Assembly: GCA_021805685.1 (NCBI GenBank)
Contig: JAJZET010000093.1
Span: 1 to 64,000, forward strand
DNA: 64,000 nucleotides
DNA from: Pseudomonadota bacterium
GTDB taxonomy: Bacteria; Pseudomonadota; Gammaproteobacteria; Xanthomonadales; Rhodanobacteraceae
Direction: 5' to 3'
The position numbers and the translations under genes are program-made. Shown here piece by piece: positions 1 to 10,467 of the stretch (within the stretch, counting starts at the first letter, position 1; each line of letters opens with the position of its first letter). The notes beneath the pieces are model-generated. The model was not told where the DNA came from, did no database searches, and was given only the letters and a program-made list of their open reading frames with translations.

Positions 1-1023
1 GTCCATCAGCGCGCCCGGCGCCACCGGCAGGCGCAAGGTGTCTTCCGGCGCATTCAGCGCGCCGCGGACCGCCCGCTTCAGCAGCACGTCGAGCTTTTGC
101 GGCGCGCGCAGCCGATAGTCGAGAAAGGCCAGCGCGCGGCGGTTGGCCTGGCGGATGTCCTCGTCGAGGCGGCCCAGGTATTCGTCGATGCGCTCCAGTT
201 CGCGCAGCCGGCGCAGGCTGCGTTGCAGGCGCTCCGCCGCGCGCGCGTCGTCGCCGCCGGCGAGGTGTTCGCGGTACCAGCCGAGCAGGCTGTCGTGCAG
301 CGCCGAGCCTTCCACCTGCTGCGCCATCGCAAGGATCGCGCTGCGCCGCGCCAGCGGGTGGTCGGCGCGGTGCAGGTCGGCGTAATCGCCGAGGAAGAAG
401 CTCGACACGTAGCGCTCGAACCACTGCCGCGCGAACTGCGCGGTGGTCTCCGCGCGGCTCAGCTCCGGCATCAGGTCGCGCACCTTGAGGCTCATCGACG
501 ACAGCGACACCAGCAGGCGCCGCGCCTGGTCGGCGGCCTCGTCCAGCGCATCGCCGAAGGCGTGGCCCTCCACCACTTGCCGCAACTGCAGCTCGATCGA
601 GCGCACCTTGGCCGAGACGAAGGTGGGCCCGTGCTCGGCGAACTCCACCAGCGCGGAGAGGAACTGCGCCACCTGCGGCAGCATCGCCACCATCTCGCGC
701 GCGCCGACGCGCTCCTGGCGCAGCCAGCCGCTGGAACGGAAGCGCTCGTAGATCGCGTTCGCGCGTTCGGGCAGCGAGGCGCCGGGCAGGTCGCCCTCCT
801 CGTTCAGCCACGGATCGTCGGTGAGCAGGTAGCGCTCGATCGCGGCAGTGATCTCGCGGCGCGGGAAACCGATGCTGGGCGGCAGCGGCGCGTCCGGCCC
901 GAACAGCTCGTCGAACAGCCGGCACAGCAGGGCCCAGTAGCGCTCGCGGTTGGGGCCGGCCAACGGCGCGAACAGTCCACCCGGCACGACCGCGAACAGG
1001 GGCGGCGCAACATCGGTGCTCAA
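1..1023 (-). CDS. jetA: JetA-family protein of a Wadjet (SMC/condensin-like) defence locus, partial at window edge
   Basis: The reading frame is open from a TTG at 1023 to the left window edge (341 codons, no stop reached), so the C-terminus lies outside. The N-terminal part carries the family-like GLFAPLAGPNRERYW stretch, a middle segment SGWLRQERVGAREMV typical of a winged-helix region, and near the edge LERIDEYLGRLDEDI followed by ANRRALAFLDYRL. From memory of the family this matches JetA, the kleisin-like subunit that in Wadjet systems works with JetB (KITE), JetC (SMC ATPase) and JetD (toprim nuclease) to recognise and cut circular plasmids. The gene is transcribed out of the window, so jetBCD would be expected just to the left. 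The start is uncertain: no good Shine-Dalgarno is visible, and a 7-codon ATG leader (1040) ends in a TGA that overlaps the TTG. A housekeeping MksF-like condensin subunit is the alternative. Confidence 0.75.
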   Translation of the reverse strand, partial: MSTDVAPPLFAVVPGGLFAPLAGPNRERYWALLCRLFDELFGPDAPLPPSIGFPRREITAAIERYLLTDDPWLNEEGDLPGASLPERANAIYERFRSSGWLRQERVGAREMVAMLPQVAQFLSALVEFAEHGPTFVSAKVRSIELQLRQVVEGHAFGDALDEAADQARRLLVSLSSMSLKVRDLMPELSRAETTAQFARQWFERYVSSFFLGDYADLHRADHPLARRSAILAMAQQVEGSALHDSLLGWYREHLAGGDDARAAERLQRSLRRLRELERIDEYLGRLDEDIRQANRRALAFLDYRLRAPQKLDVLLKRAVRGALNAPEDTLRLPVAPGALMD

Positions 1024-1158
1024 GCGGGAATCCGTTCGGTCATGTACAGCAGTCTCTGACGATCCACCGGAATTATGCCGCATGGGGCGACGGAAGCTGG
1101 TGGACTGGCAGCCTTGCGCCGCTACCATGCGGCCTTTCCCGAGAGCTCGAAGCGCGCC

Positions 1159-1728
1159 ATGCCCATCGTCCGACTCGCCGACTGCCCTGCCCGGCCGTGG
1201 AAGAACGGCCACGGCCGCACGCGCGAGCTGCTGGTCCATCCCGCGGGCGCGGCGATGGGCGATTTCCTGTGGCGCGTGAGCGTCGCCGAGGTCGAGAGCG
1301 CCGCGCCGTTCTCCGCCTTCCCCGGCGTTGACCGCGTGATCGCGCTGCTGGCCGGCGACGGCTTCACCATGACGATGGACGACGGCACCCGCCACGAGCT
1401 CACCGCTCCCTGCGAGCCGTACGCGTTCCCTGGCGAGATGGGCGTGGCGGTGGCGCTGGCCGGCGGCCCCAGCCGCGACTTCAACCTGATGCTGCGCCGC
1501 GGCCGTGCGCGCGGCCGCATCGAGGTGTGGCGCGCGGCCGGCGAGCATCGCCTCGGCACGGATGTCGTGCTGGTCTGTTGCGCACGCGGCGCGTTCGACT
1601 GCGCGGCCGGCACGGTACGCGCGGACGAATGCTGGCTGCCCGACGGCAACCGCCTCGTGCTGGCCGCGGGCGCCGTCGCGCTCGCCGTGCGCGTGGAGGA
1701 GCTTGCCGCGCCGCCGATGCGTGCGTAA
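1159..1728 (+). CDS. HutD/Ves family cupin-like protein
   Basis: The product is about 189 residues from ATG 1159. It begins MPIVRLADCPARPWKNG and contains the W-K-N-G and E-L-L-V-H-P elements followed by a double-stranded beta-helix core, which is the pattern of the HutD/Ves family (about 190 residues). HutD is associated with histidine utilisation, and Ves of E. coli has no settled function. No hut genes are nearby, so a histidine role cannot be inferred here. ATG 1159 is preferred over an upstream in-frame ATG at 1075 because the family N-terminus begins there. Confidence 0.8.
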   Translation: MPIVRLADCPARPWKNGHGRTRELLVHPAGAAMGDFLWRVSVAEVESAAPFSAFPGVDRVIALLAGDGFTMTMDDGTRHELTAPCEPYAFPGEMGVAVALAGGPSRDFNLMLRRGRARGRIEVWRAAGEHRLGTDVVLVCCARGAFDCAAGTVRADECWLPDGNRLVLAAGAVALAVRVEELAAPPMRA

Positions 1729-1780
1729 CGACGGCCAGCCGCCTACACTCGGCCAGCCATCATCCCGCAAGGTAGCCGCC

Positions 1781-2359
1781 ATGCTCGTGCTGATCCTTGG
1801 CCTCGTGCTGTTCCTCGGCGTGCATTCGCTGCGCATCGTCGCCGACGACTGGCGCACGCGACAGGTCGTGCGACTGGGCGCGAGGCGCTGGAAGGCGCTG
1901 TATTCGCTGGTATCGCTGCTCGGCTTCGTGCTGATCTGCTGGGGCTTCGGGCTGGCCCGGCACACGCCGGTGGTGCTGTATTCGCCGCCGGCCTGGCTGA
2001 TCCGGCTCAACGCACTGTTCACCCTGGTGGCGTTCGTCTTGCTTGCCGCCGCGCGGGTGCCGCGCAACGGCATCAAGGCGCGGCTGCACCACCCGCAGGT
2101 GCTGGCGGTGAAGACATGGGCGTTCGGCCACCTGCTCGCGGCAGGCATGCTGCACGACGTGGTGCTGTTCGGCGCGTTCCTGCTGTGGTCGGTGCTGCTG
2201 TTCACCGCCTCGCGCCGGCGCGACCGCCGCGAGGGCACCACGTATCCACCCGGCACGACCAAGGGCACGGTCATCACCATCGTCGTCGGCGTCGCGGCAT
2301 GGGCGGCTTTCGTGTTCTGGCTGCATGCACTGCTGATCGGCGTGAAGCCGGTGATGTAG
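1781..2359 (+). CDS. NnrU family integral membrane protein
   Basis: The product is about 192 residues from ATG 1781, with several hydrophobic segments (roughly residues 1-15, 38-58, 66-88, 105-140 and 165-190). The early F-L-G-V-H-S motif with R-R-W-K-A-L-Y-S after the first loop is characteristic of the NnrU family, known from denitrifiers as a protein needed for nitrite/nitric oxide metabolism and related to isoprenoid-modifying membrane proteins. Its role outside denitrification is unknown. No denitrification genes are seen in the window. Confidence 0.8.
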   Translation: MLVLILGLVLFLGVHSLRIVADDWRTRQVVRLGARRWKALYSLVSLLGFVLICWGFGLARHTPVVLYSPPAWLIRLNALFTLVAFVLLAAARVPRNGIKARLHHPQVLAVKTWAFGHLLAAGMLHDVVLFGAFLLWSVLLFTASRRRDRREGTTYPPGTTKGTVITIVVGVAAWAAFVFWLHALLIGVKPVM

Positions 2360-2448
2360 CCGCCGCGCGGCGCCGTGCCAAAAGCCATCTGCGCAGCCGC
2401 CGCGGATCGCGCTAGAGTGCAGGCACCCTTTCACCGCGAGGTCGCGCC

Positions 2449-2646
2449 ATGGCCGCCTTCCTGCTCTGGTTGTTGCTGCTGGTGTTCTGCTGGCCGCTGG
2501 CCCTGCTGGCGCTGGTGCTCTACCCCATCGTGTGGCTGGTCTGCCTGCCGTTCCGGCTGGTGGGCATCACGGTGAGCGCGGTGTTCGCCTTCCTCGGTGC
2601 GCTGCTGATGCTGCCGGCCCGCGTGCTGCGCGGCCGGCCCGCCTGA
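2449..2646 (+). CDS. Small hydrophobic membrane protein, unknown function
   Basis: The product is a 65-residue, almost entirely hydrophobic protein with two predicted transmembrane helices (about residues 3-30 and 36-58) and a positively charged tail ending R-V-L-R-G-R-P-A. A short gap separates it from the following YchJ-like gene, which suggests co-transcription. The length, codon use and clean helical hydrophobicity favour a real gene. No function can be assigned. Confidence 0.6.
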   Translation: MAAFLLWLLLLVFCWPLALLALVLYPIVWLVCLPFRLVGITVSAVFAFLGALLMLPARVLRGRPA

Positions 2647-2651
2647 TCGCC

Positions 2652-3056
2652 TTGAAGGCGATCGACACGCTCACGCCCTGCCCCTGCGGCAGCCCCGCCG
2701 GCTACGCCAACTGCTGCGGCCCACTGCATGACGGCGCGGCGCTCGCCGCCAGCGCCGCGCAGCTGATGCGCTCGCGCTACAGCGCATACGTGCTCAAGCG
2801 CGAGGATTACCTGCTGGCCAGCTGGTACGCCGACACACGCCCCGCCTCGTTGCGGCTGGCCGCACAGCAGCCGGCGCCGACCTGGCTGGGCCTGGAGGTG
2901 CGCCGCGAACAACACATCGACGACGCGCACGCCATCGTCGAATTCGTGGCCCGCTACCGGCTTGGCGGCGGCCGCGCACAGCGTCAGCACGAGATCAGCC
3001 GCTTCGTGCGCGAGGCGGGCCGCTGGTTCTACGTCGACGGCGAATTCGGCGGCTGA
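2652..3056 (+). CDS. YchJ/UPF0225 family protein with SEC-C type zinc motif
   Basis: The product is about 134 residues. The N-terminus carries the metal-binding pattern [17 protein letters not shown], a SEC-C-like zinc finger, followed by the YchJ core R-S-R-Y-S-A-Y and a C-terminal SnoaL/NTF2-like fold ending in F-Y-V-D-G-E-F. A TTG at 2652 immediately before the cysteine motif is the chosen start; an in-frame CTG at 2643 is possible. It lies a few bases after the small membrane protein gene and is probably in its operon. The biochemical role of the family is not established. Confidence 0.75.
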   Translation: MKAIDTLTPCPCGSPAGYANCCGPLHDGAALAASAAQLMRSRYSAYVLKREDYLLASWYADTRPASLRLAAQQPAPTWLGLEVRREQHIDDAHAIVEFVARYRLGGGRAQRQHEISRFVREAGRWFYVDGEFGG

Positions 3057-3065
3057 GCGCCCCGC

Positions 3066-4778
<1,713 letters not shown>

Positions 4779-4840
4779 CTAGCCGCGATGTCGCCCGGAA
4801 TCAGGCGGCCTGCTGCGCACCGCCGCGTAGGTGCACTGCG

Positions 4841-5617
4841 TCAGGCCGTAGCGGCCGGCGCACCGATCGGCAGTCGGCTCTCGCCGAGGATGCGGCCCTC
4901 GGGACCGAAGCGACGCTCCACGATCACACCGCGGCCATCGCGGGCGATCGCCACCAAGGTGCTGGCACGGGTGCCGTACTCGCTGCCACGGATGAAGGCC
5001 GAGGACAGCCAGCGCTCGCGCGGCAGGCCGATGCCGGTATCGGGCAGCTCGGCATCCGGCGCCTGCCGCTCATCGGCGAGCGCTTCGAACAGCGGCGCGA
5101 AATCCTCGCTGTCGCCTTGGTCCAGCCATGCTTCGAGGCGCGCCATCAGCGCACGCGTCTTCGGCCACGGCGTGTTGAAGTCGGCATTCGACAGGCCGTG
5201 CACGCCGGGCGTCACCGCCTCGGCGCGCGGTTCGGGACGGTTGCCGAGATAGAACGCGGCCTGCGCATCGAAGGTGAGCAGGTTGAACGGGCGATAGCCG
5301 GCCGCGTTGGCCAGCAGCGCCTGCGCATGCGTCGCGGCATCCGCGTCGCCCGCGAGGTAGTCGGTGGCGAGCAGCCCGCGCGAGGCGCCAATATGCGGAT
5401 CGCTCGGATCGCGCACGTTGGTGACCACGCAGCAGCGCCCCGCATCGGTCGCGCCCAGCCACGTGCCGCCGGCTTCGAGGTCGCGCCCGCCGACGATGGG
5501 CCGATCGCTCCAGCGCGCCAGCGCGGCGCTGGGCCGCGCGTGGAATTCGTCGCGATTGCCCGCCAGCACCAGCCGCCAGCGCGGGTGCGACTGCCAGGCG
5601 AAGGCGATCAGGCACAT
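4841..5617 (-). CDS. NRDE/TANGO2 family protein
   Basis: The product is about 258 residues from ATG 5617, giving the family N-terminus M-C-L-I-A-F, in which Cys2 is thought to be an N-terminal nucleophile. The signature GNRDEFHARP follows at about residue 20, with W-L-G, V-T-N-V-R-D and S-R-G-L-L further in. The family is related to human TANGO2 and may have an Ntn-hydrolase fold; a role in haem or lipid handling has been proposed. An in-frame ATG at 5632 would add five residues, but the later one fits the nucleophile model. Confidence 0.82.
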   Translation of the reverse strand: MCLIAFAWQSHPRWRLVLAGNRDEFHARPSAALARWSDRPIVGGRDLEAGGTWLGATDAGRCCVVTNVRDPSDPHIGASRGLLATDYLAGDADAATHAQALLANAAGYRPFNLLTFDAQAAFYLGNRPEPRAEAVTPGVHGLSNADFNTPWPKTRALMARLEAWLDQGDSEDFAPLFEALADERQAPDAELPDTGIGLPRERWLSSAFIRGSEYGTRASTLVAIARDGRGVIVERRFGPEGRILGESRLPIGAPAATA

Positions 5618-5659
5618 GGACGACTCCGACAAACACGAATCGCGCGCGCAGTCATGGCG

Positions 5660-7786
5660 TCACAACCCGGCCTGCACCTGCGCGTTGGCCTTGCGTACCG
5701 CCTCGACGAAGCCCGCAAACGGGATGTCGGTGATGCCGACCAGACTGAAGTGCCCGTTCTCGCCATCCAGCAGGCGGCCGGTCACCGGCTCATCCACGTA
5801 TTCAAACCAGTGCGTGCCGACGATCTCCGGATCGCCCGCCGCCGCCTGCAGGTAGCGTGCGTAGGCTTGGCCGCGTTGCGCCTCGCTCGCCACCGACACC
5901 ACGCCCTTGCCGAACGGGCCGCGGTCATCGGACCCGAAGTGGAACTCGGAAATCAGCACCGGCTTGTCCAGCTTGCGCATCGCTGCCGCGTCGAAGCCGT
6001 GCTGCGGCACGTCGGCGTAGATATTGAAGCTCACCACGTCGCAGTACCTGGCGCACGCCGCGACGGCCTCGGGCGTCTTCACCGCGAAGCGGCTGCCCAG
6101 GTAGAGATGGTGTGGATCGTGGCGATGGATCGCCTCGGCCACGGTGCGGAAGAACCGGCTCGCATACCGGGTCAACCAGGCGCTGTAGTCGGCGGCGATG
6201 GCTGGGTGCGCTGCGCTCGGCGCGGGCGCGGGGAAGTTGGTGGCGTCCAGCGCATCCCACGAGGCCAGCGTGATGCCCCAGGCCGCCGCGAGCTTGTCCG
6301 GGGTACCGTATTTTTTCTTCAGGTCGGCGATGAAGGCCTGCTTGGCCGCACTGCGCGCCGCGCCGTGCAGGGTGCCCATGGCGAGCGCCCAGCGACCTTC
6401 CGGGCCGTAGGCGGACCACGACAACTCGTTGTCGGCGAAATAGCCCAGCAACCACGGATCGTCGCGCACGCCACGCGCGGCCCGTGCCGCCGCCGCGTCC
6501 GCCGCCGGCGCGAAACGCGGATCGAACGGATCGGGCATGCGGCCCCACCAGTCGTAGCCGGTGGCGACGGTGCCGAAATCGCCGCGGATATCCAGCTCGC
6601 GCGTGTACGGCAGCTTGTGCAGCGCGCCCAGCGCAGGGTCGCTCCAGTTGGCGATGGTGTTGAAGCCCCACGCCTGCAGCCGCGCCAGGGTGCGCTTGCG
6701 CCACGCGGCCAGCCAGTCCGAGCCATCCACCCGGTACAGGTTGGCGGCGTAGAAGTCGAACCACTGCCCATGGTCGCAGCAACGGCCCGCGCCCGCGCCC
6801 TGCTGCGCGTTGCGGTTGTCGCCGGTGCCGTAGAACGCCGCCCACGCCCCACGGTCCGGCGGCAGGTCGCGGAACATGTACGCGCGGCCCTGCACGTAGG
6901 TGCGGGTATCGTCGGCCTTCACGGTGTTCACGCCCAGCGAAAAGAAGCCGTGGCCCTCCGGCGTGACCAGCCACCAGCGACCCTTGGCCTTCTGCGTGTG
7001 GAACCAGCCGGTCGCCTGCAGACGGACGTCCAGACGTCCGCCGTAGCGGTCCTCGTTGCCGGGCGATCCGGCGGGTGGCGTACGCCGGACGGCAGCGCGC
7101 AGCGCGGCATCGTCGGCGACCTTCTCCGGCCACTCTTCCCGGGTGTACTGGCCGTAGCGGTCGACGATGCCGGTATAGGCTTCGTGCAGCGCGGCCTCGC
7201 CCGGCACCACGTCGATGCGGCCGAACAGCAGGGATTGCGCGGCTTGCGGCGCCGGCACCGAGAGCCGCACGTCATGAACCGCCGAGAGATCGAGCGCGCC
7301 CGCCACGGTGTTCGCCACCAGCACGCGCCTGCCGTGATCATCGAACGGCCGGGTCGGCCCGGCCTGCATGCCGAAGGTCAACGGCGAGACGGCGCGCAGC
7401 GGCACCACCAGGGTCTGCGCGGGGCCGGCGGGCAAACCCACCACGGCGTGCAGGTGCTGCTTCGTATCCGCGCCGTCGATATCGACCACCAGGGTCACCG
7501 CCCACGGCATCGCGTTCTGCACGCGCAGGTGCAGCTCGCCCTGCCCCTGCCAGTTCCACACGCCCTGCGCAGGCATCACCACGACCTGCGGTTGGGTGGC
7601 CGGCTGGAAGGTGTAGCGCTGCTGCTTCGCGCCATCCTGCGCGGTTTCCATGACGACGGCCCGCGCAACGTGCTGCAGTCCGGGATGGGCCGATGCCGCG
7701 GCCAGATCCGCCACCTTCATCGCCTCCACCGCCACTGCATTTGTGGTGAACAGCGCAACGACACCCGCCAGCCAGATCCGCTTCAT
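5660..7786 (-). CDS. Secreted GH50/beta-agarase-like glycoside hydrolase
   Basis: The product is 708 residues with a signal peptide (hydrophobic residues 4-19). Residues about 25-200 form a beta-rich accessory domain and about 255-700 a TIM-barrel catalytic domain. The motif FADNELSWS places the probable acid/base at Glu454, and PVLISEFHFG places the nucleophile at Glu614. The later stretch GTHWFEYVDEPVTGR also follows GH50 agarases. Agar itself may not be the substrate; another galactose-rich or complex polysaccharide is possible. The ATG overlaps the TGA of the upstream permease by 4 bp (ATGA), so translation is probably coupled. The long in-frame extension upstream of 7786 is antisense-type sequence inside the permease and is not part of the protein. 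Confidence 0.8.
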   Translation of the reverse strand: MKRIWLAGVVALFTTNAVAVEAMKVADLAAASAHPGLQHVARAVVMETAQDGAKQQRYTFQPATQPQVVVMPAQGVWNWQGQGELHLRVQNAMPWAVTLVVDIDGADTKQHLHAVVGLPAGPAQTLVVPLRAVSPLTFGMQAGPTRPFDDHGRRVLVANTVAGALDLSAVHDVRLSVPAPQAAQSLLFGRIDVVPGEAALHEAYTGIVDRYGQYTREEWPEKVADDAALRAAVRRTPPAGSPGNEDRYGGRLDVRLQATGWFHTQKAKGRWWLVTPEGHGFFSLGVNTVKADDTRTYVQGRAYMFRDLPPDRGAWAAFYGTGDNRNAQQGAGAGRCCDHGQWFDFYAANLYRVDGSDWLAAWRKRTLARLQAWGFNTIANWSDPALGALHKLPYTRELDIRGDFGTVATGYDWWGRMPDPFDPRFAPAADAAAARAARGVRDDPWLLGYFADNELSWSAYGPEGRWALAMGTLHGAARSAAKQAFIADLKKKYGTPDKLAAAWGITLASWDALDATNFPAPAPSAAHPAIAADYSAWLTRYASRFFRTVAEAIHRHDPHHLYLGSRFAVKTPEAVAACARYCDVVSFNIYADVPQHGFDAAAMRKLDKPVLISEFHFGSDDRGPFGKGVVSVASEAQRGQAYARYLQAAAGDPEIVGTHWFEYVDEPVTGRLLDGENGHFSLVGITDIPFAGFVEAVRKANAQVQAGL

Positions 7787-9114
7787 GCCGCTTTTCTCCG
7801 CAACGATTGCCACAACCAGTACACCGGCGCACCGAGCGCGATGATCAGCAGGCTCATGCCGGCATCGTGCGGCGAGGAAACCGCCGTCGCCACGATCACG
7901 CCCAGCACGGTGAGCACGAACACCAGCGGCATCAGCGGGAACCACGGCACGCGGTACGGCGCCGGCTCGTCCACGAACTTCCAGCGGTACCAGAACAGCG
8001 TACCGATGCCGAAGGCATGGCCCAGCCACTCGCCCACCGTGGTGTAGTCCACCAGCTGGCCGAAGTTGCCCCACAGCATCAGCACGATGGTCCAGCCGCC
8101 CAGCAGCGCCAGCGCCACGCGCGGCGCGCGGCTCACCGGGTCGATGCGGCCCACCGCGCGGAACAGCGCGCCGTCCGCGCCCATCGTCTGCAGCACGCGC
8201 GCACCGCCGGCGATGGCGATGCTGCAGTAGCCGAAGGTGGAGCAGGCGATGCCGATGGCCATCACCTTCTCGCCGGCGGTGCCGAACAGGCGGTGCATCA
8301 GGTCGGCCGCGGGCGCGGTGCTGGCTGCCAGGCCAGCGTGGCCCATGCCGGTGAGGTAGGCGACATTGGCCAGCACGTAGGCCGCCACCACGCCGAGCAT
8401 GCCCAGCAGCAGCGCGCGCGGCAGGGTGCGCTGCGGGTCGCGCACTTCGCCGGCAAGATCGTTGAGGTAATGGAAGCCACCGTAGGTGAACAGCACCGGC
8501 AGCAGCGCGCCCACGAAGGCGCCATGGGAAACCGTGCGCGTGGTGTCGGTCGCCAGTACGCCGCCCAGGTGTCCGTGCGCCAGCACCAGGCCCACCGCCA
8601 CCAGCAACGCCACCGCCGCCAGCTTCAGCACCGCGAAGACGTTCTGCAGAATCGCGCCGGCGCGGATGCCGGTGAAATTCACCCCCACGATGAACACGAT
8701 GGCCGCCACGCCCACCGGCGTCACCCATTCGGTGGAGAGCCCCGCAGCCTTGCACAGGTAGTCGGCGAAGGTGATCGCCACCGCCGCCACGCTGCCGGGG
8801 TAGTTGATCAGCGCCATCGTCCAGCCGAACAGGAAGGCCGGCAGCATGCCGAACGCTTCGCGCAGGTAGAGGTAGATGCCACCGGCCTGCGGTCGCCGCG
8901 AACCGAGCTCGGCATAGCACAGCACGCCAGTCAGCGTGAGCAGGCCGCCCAGCACCCACAGCGCCAGCAGCGGCAGGCCCGAGGCCGTGCGCTCGGCCAC
9001 CGTGGCCGGGGTGCGGAAGATGCCGGCGCCGATCACGCCGCCGACCACGATCATGGCGCCATCCCACACGCCGAGGCGGCGCAGGTAGGCGGGGGAGCTG
9101 TCAGTCGTCGTCAT
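7783..9114 (-). CDS. APC-superfamily amino acid permease
   Basis: The product is about 443 residues from ATG 9114, preceded by AAGG at a usable distance. About 12 hydrophobic segments are visible. TM1 carries MIVVGGVIGAGIFRTPA, the unwound substrate-binding G-x-G-I-F motif of LAT/APC transporters, and TM6 carries the FTYGGFHY region. This suits proton- or exchange-coupled transport of an amino acid or derivative across the inner membrane. It is the first gene of a two-gene operon with the GH50-like enzyme. The substrate cannot be deduced. Confidence 0.85.
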   Translation of the reverse strand: MTTTDSSPAYLRRLGVWDGAMIVVGGVIGAGIFRTPATVAERTASGLPLLALWVLGGLLTLTGVLCYAELGSRRPQAGGIYLYLREAFGMLPAFLFGWTMALINYPGSVAAVAITFADYLCKAAGLSTEWVTPVGVAAIVFIVGVNFTGIRAGAILQNVFAVLKLAAVALLVAVGLVLAHGHLGGVLATDTTRTVSHGAFVGALLPVLFTYGGFHYLNDLAGEVRDPQRTLPRALLLGMLGVVAAYVLANVAYLTGMGHAGLAASTAPAADLMHRLFGTAGEKVMAIGIACSTFGYCSIAIAGGARVLQTMGADGALFRAVGRIDPVSRAPRVALALLGGWTIVLMLWGNFGQLVDYTTVGEWLGHAFGIGTLFWYRWKFVDEPAPYRVPWFPLMPLVFVLTVLGVIVATAVSSPHDAGMSLLIIALGAPVYWLWQSLRRKAA

Positions 9115-9230
9115 CGGGCAACCTTGGCATGGTCGGCGGGGGTTCGACCAGTCCCCATCGTCCGGGACGGCTTGCGCGGGCGCACGACACGGCTCACGCT
9201 GCGCATGGGAATCCATGGGGGAGCGTGGCA

Positions 9231-9554
9231 ATGGCCCGAACCACACCGTTGCTGTTCGTGCTGCTGATCGCCGCGGGCATCTGGCTGAGCTGGCGCCATT
9301 ACAGGAATGCCAGGGCACTCCTGCAGGAATGGGCCCAGGCCAATGGCCTGCGCATCCTGCACGCCCGGCAAAACTGGGGCTTCTTGCCGCTGTCGATGTG
9401 GTTCACCACCTCGAAGTACCAGCTGGTCTATCGCATCTCGGCCTACGACGAATCCACCCATCGCATCCGCAACGGCCTGGTGCGGCTGGGCACGCCGATC
9501 TGGGGTTTCATGAACCCCGACGCGGTCGAGGTGTTCTGGGACGACGCCAGCTGA
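9231..9554 (+). CDS. Membrane-anchored hypothetical protein
   Basis: The product is about 107 residues from ATG 9231. One N-terminal transmembrane helix (about residues 6-20, T-P-L-L-F-V-L-L-I-A-A-G-I-W-L) is followed by a soluble domain of mixed alpha/beta character with conserved-looking aromatic residues (L-S-M-W-F-T-T-S-K-Y-Q-L-V-Y). It stands alone between the divergent permease and the lipoprotein operon. I do not recognise the family. An upstream in-frame ATG at 9129 would add a proline/histidine-rich extension with poor coding character. Confidence 0.6.
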   Translation: MARTTPLLFVLLIAAGIWLSWRHYRNARALLQEWAQANGLRILHARQNWGFLPLSMWFTTSKYQLVYRISAYDESTHRIRNGLVRLGTPIWGFMNPDAVEVFWDDAS

Positions 9555-9645
9555 AATCCGCCCTTGCGGTGGCGATGAAGAAAATCCGTGCCCGCGTGTA
9601 TACAGTCGGGAAGGCGGCCATCCGGTCGCCGCGAGGGGATACCCC

Positions 9646-10458
9646 ATGAAGCTTCAGATTCGATGCGCCGCCATCGGCGCGACGGCAGTGATTGCGTTGG
9701 CCGGCTGCCAAGGTCGTGGACACGAGGTTGATGAAGCCACAAACGCCAAGACAGTCCCAAACCTCACTCTACAGGCCTATTCGGTGCCTGCCGACCGCAG
9801 CCAGTCGATAGAGAACTCGATAGACAGTGCGTTGGGCGGGATCGACGTCAAACTTTTCGGTGGTGCACGAGCCAGCATCACCAGCGCCGGCCCGGGAAAA
9901 CTGTTGGTGTACGCCCCGCGCGACGCACAAGCTTCGATTGGTAACGTGATCGAGACGCTGGCCAAAACAATCGCACCGCAGACATCACCTGTGCAGGTAG
10001 GCGTGCACTTCTGGGTCATCGACGGCCAGCCCGGCGCCGGCGCGGACGATCCCGCGCTGAAGAACCTCGCCGGCAGTCTGGCCTCGCTGCAACAATCGAT
10101 GGGGCCGCTGCATTTCCATCTCGACCAGACCGCGACGCTAGTCGGGGTCAGCAACCAGACCGGCAGCATGACCACCGCCGATGGCTCCTACCGGCGCGTC
10201 TTCGACTTTCGCGTCGGAACGGTTAACGGCGATACGGCACGGCTGCAACTCGGCTACCAGGACACCGGCAACCGCGGCCTGGGCATGCTCCATACCGAGA
10301 TCGACGCCACCTTCGGCCAATACCTCGTGCTGGCCATGGCGCCCGGTGCGTGCCCGACTGGATCGAGTGGGGGGATTCCTGCTCCAACGACCTGTCGCGA
10401 CAAACCCGCCTTGCGCCTACTCGCCGTGCGCGTGGATCGCCTGCCCGCCAAAGCCTGA
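9646..10458 (+). CDS. Lipoprotein of unknown function, first gene of an ECF-sigma operon
   Basis: The product is 270 residues with a lipoprotein signal (M-K-L-Q-I-R then a hydrophobic run to L-A-G-C, Cys21). A GAGGGG Shine-Dalgarno lies about 8 bp before the ATG. The mature part has a repeated beta-alpha pattern (LLVYAPRDAQASIGNVIETL and a following VQVGVHFWVIDG segment) reminiscent of the N-domains of secretins, but this is only a fold-level impression. It ends 9 bp before the ECF sigma gene, so co-expression is likely. Its AT-richer first third differs from neighbouring genes. Confidence 0.7.
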   Translation: MKLQIRCAAIGATAVIALAGCQGRGHEVDEATNAKTVPNLTLQAYSVPADRSQSIENSIDSALGGIDVKLFGGARASITSAGPGKLLVYAPRDAQASIGNVIETLAKTIAPQTSPVQVGVHFWVIDGQPGAGADDPALKNLAGSLASLQQSMGPLHFHLDQTATLVGVSNQTGSMTTADGSYRRVFDFRVGTVNGDTARLQLGYQDTGNRGLGMLHTEIDATFGQYLVLAMAPGACPTGSSGGIPAPTTCRDKPALRLLAVRVDRLPAKA

Positions 10459-10467
10459 GCGCGCCGC

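Noticed and set aside
97-1059. Long open frame on the plus strand opposite the JetA-like gene
   Set aside because: It is rich in A, R, Q and H with no domain, typical of antisense shadows in high-GC DNA; the minus-strand frame matches a known family.
7787-9067. Upstream extension of the GH50-like protein into the permease gene
   Set aside because: The extension is the wrong-frame translation of the permease; the signal peptide starts at 7786 and overlaps the permease stop.
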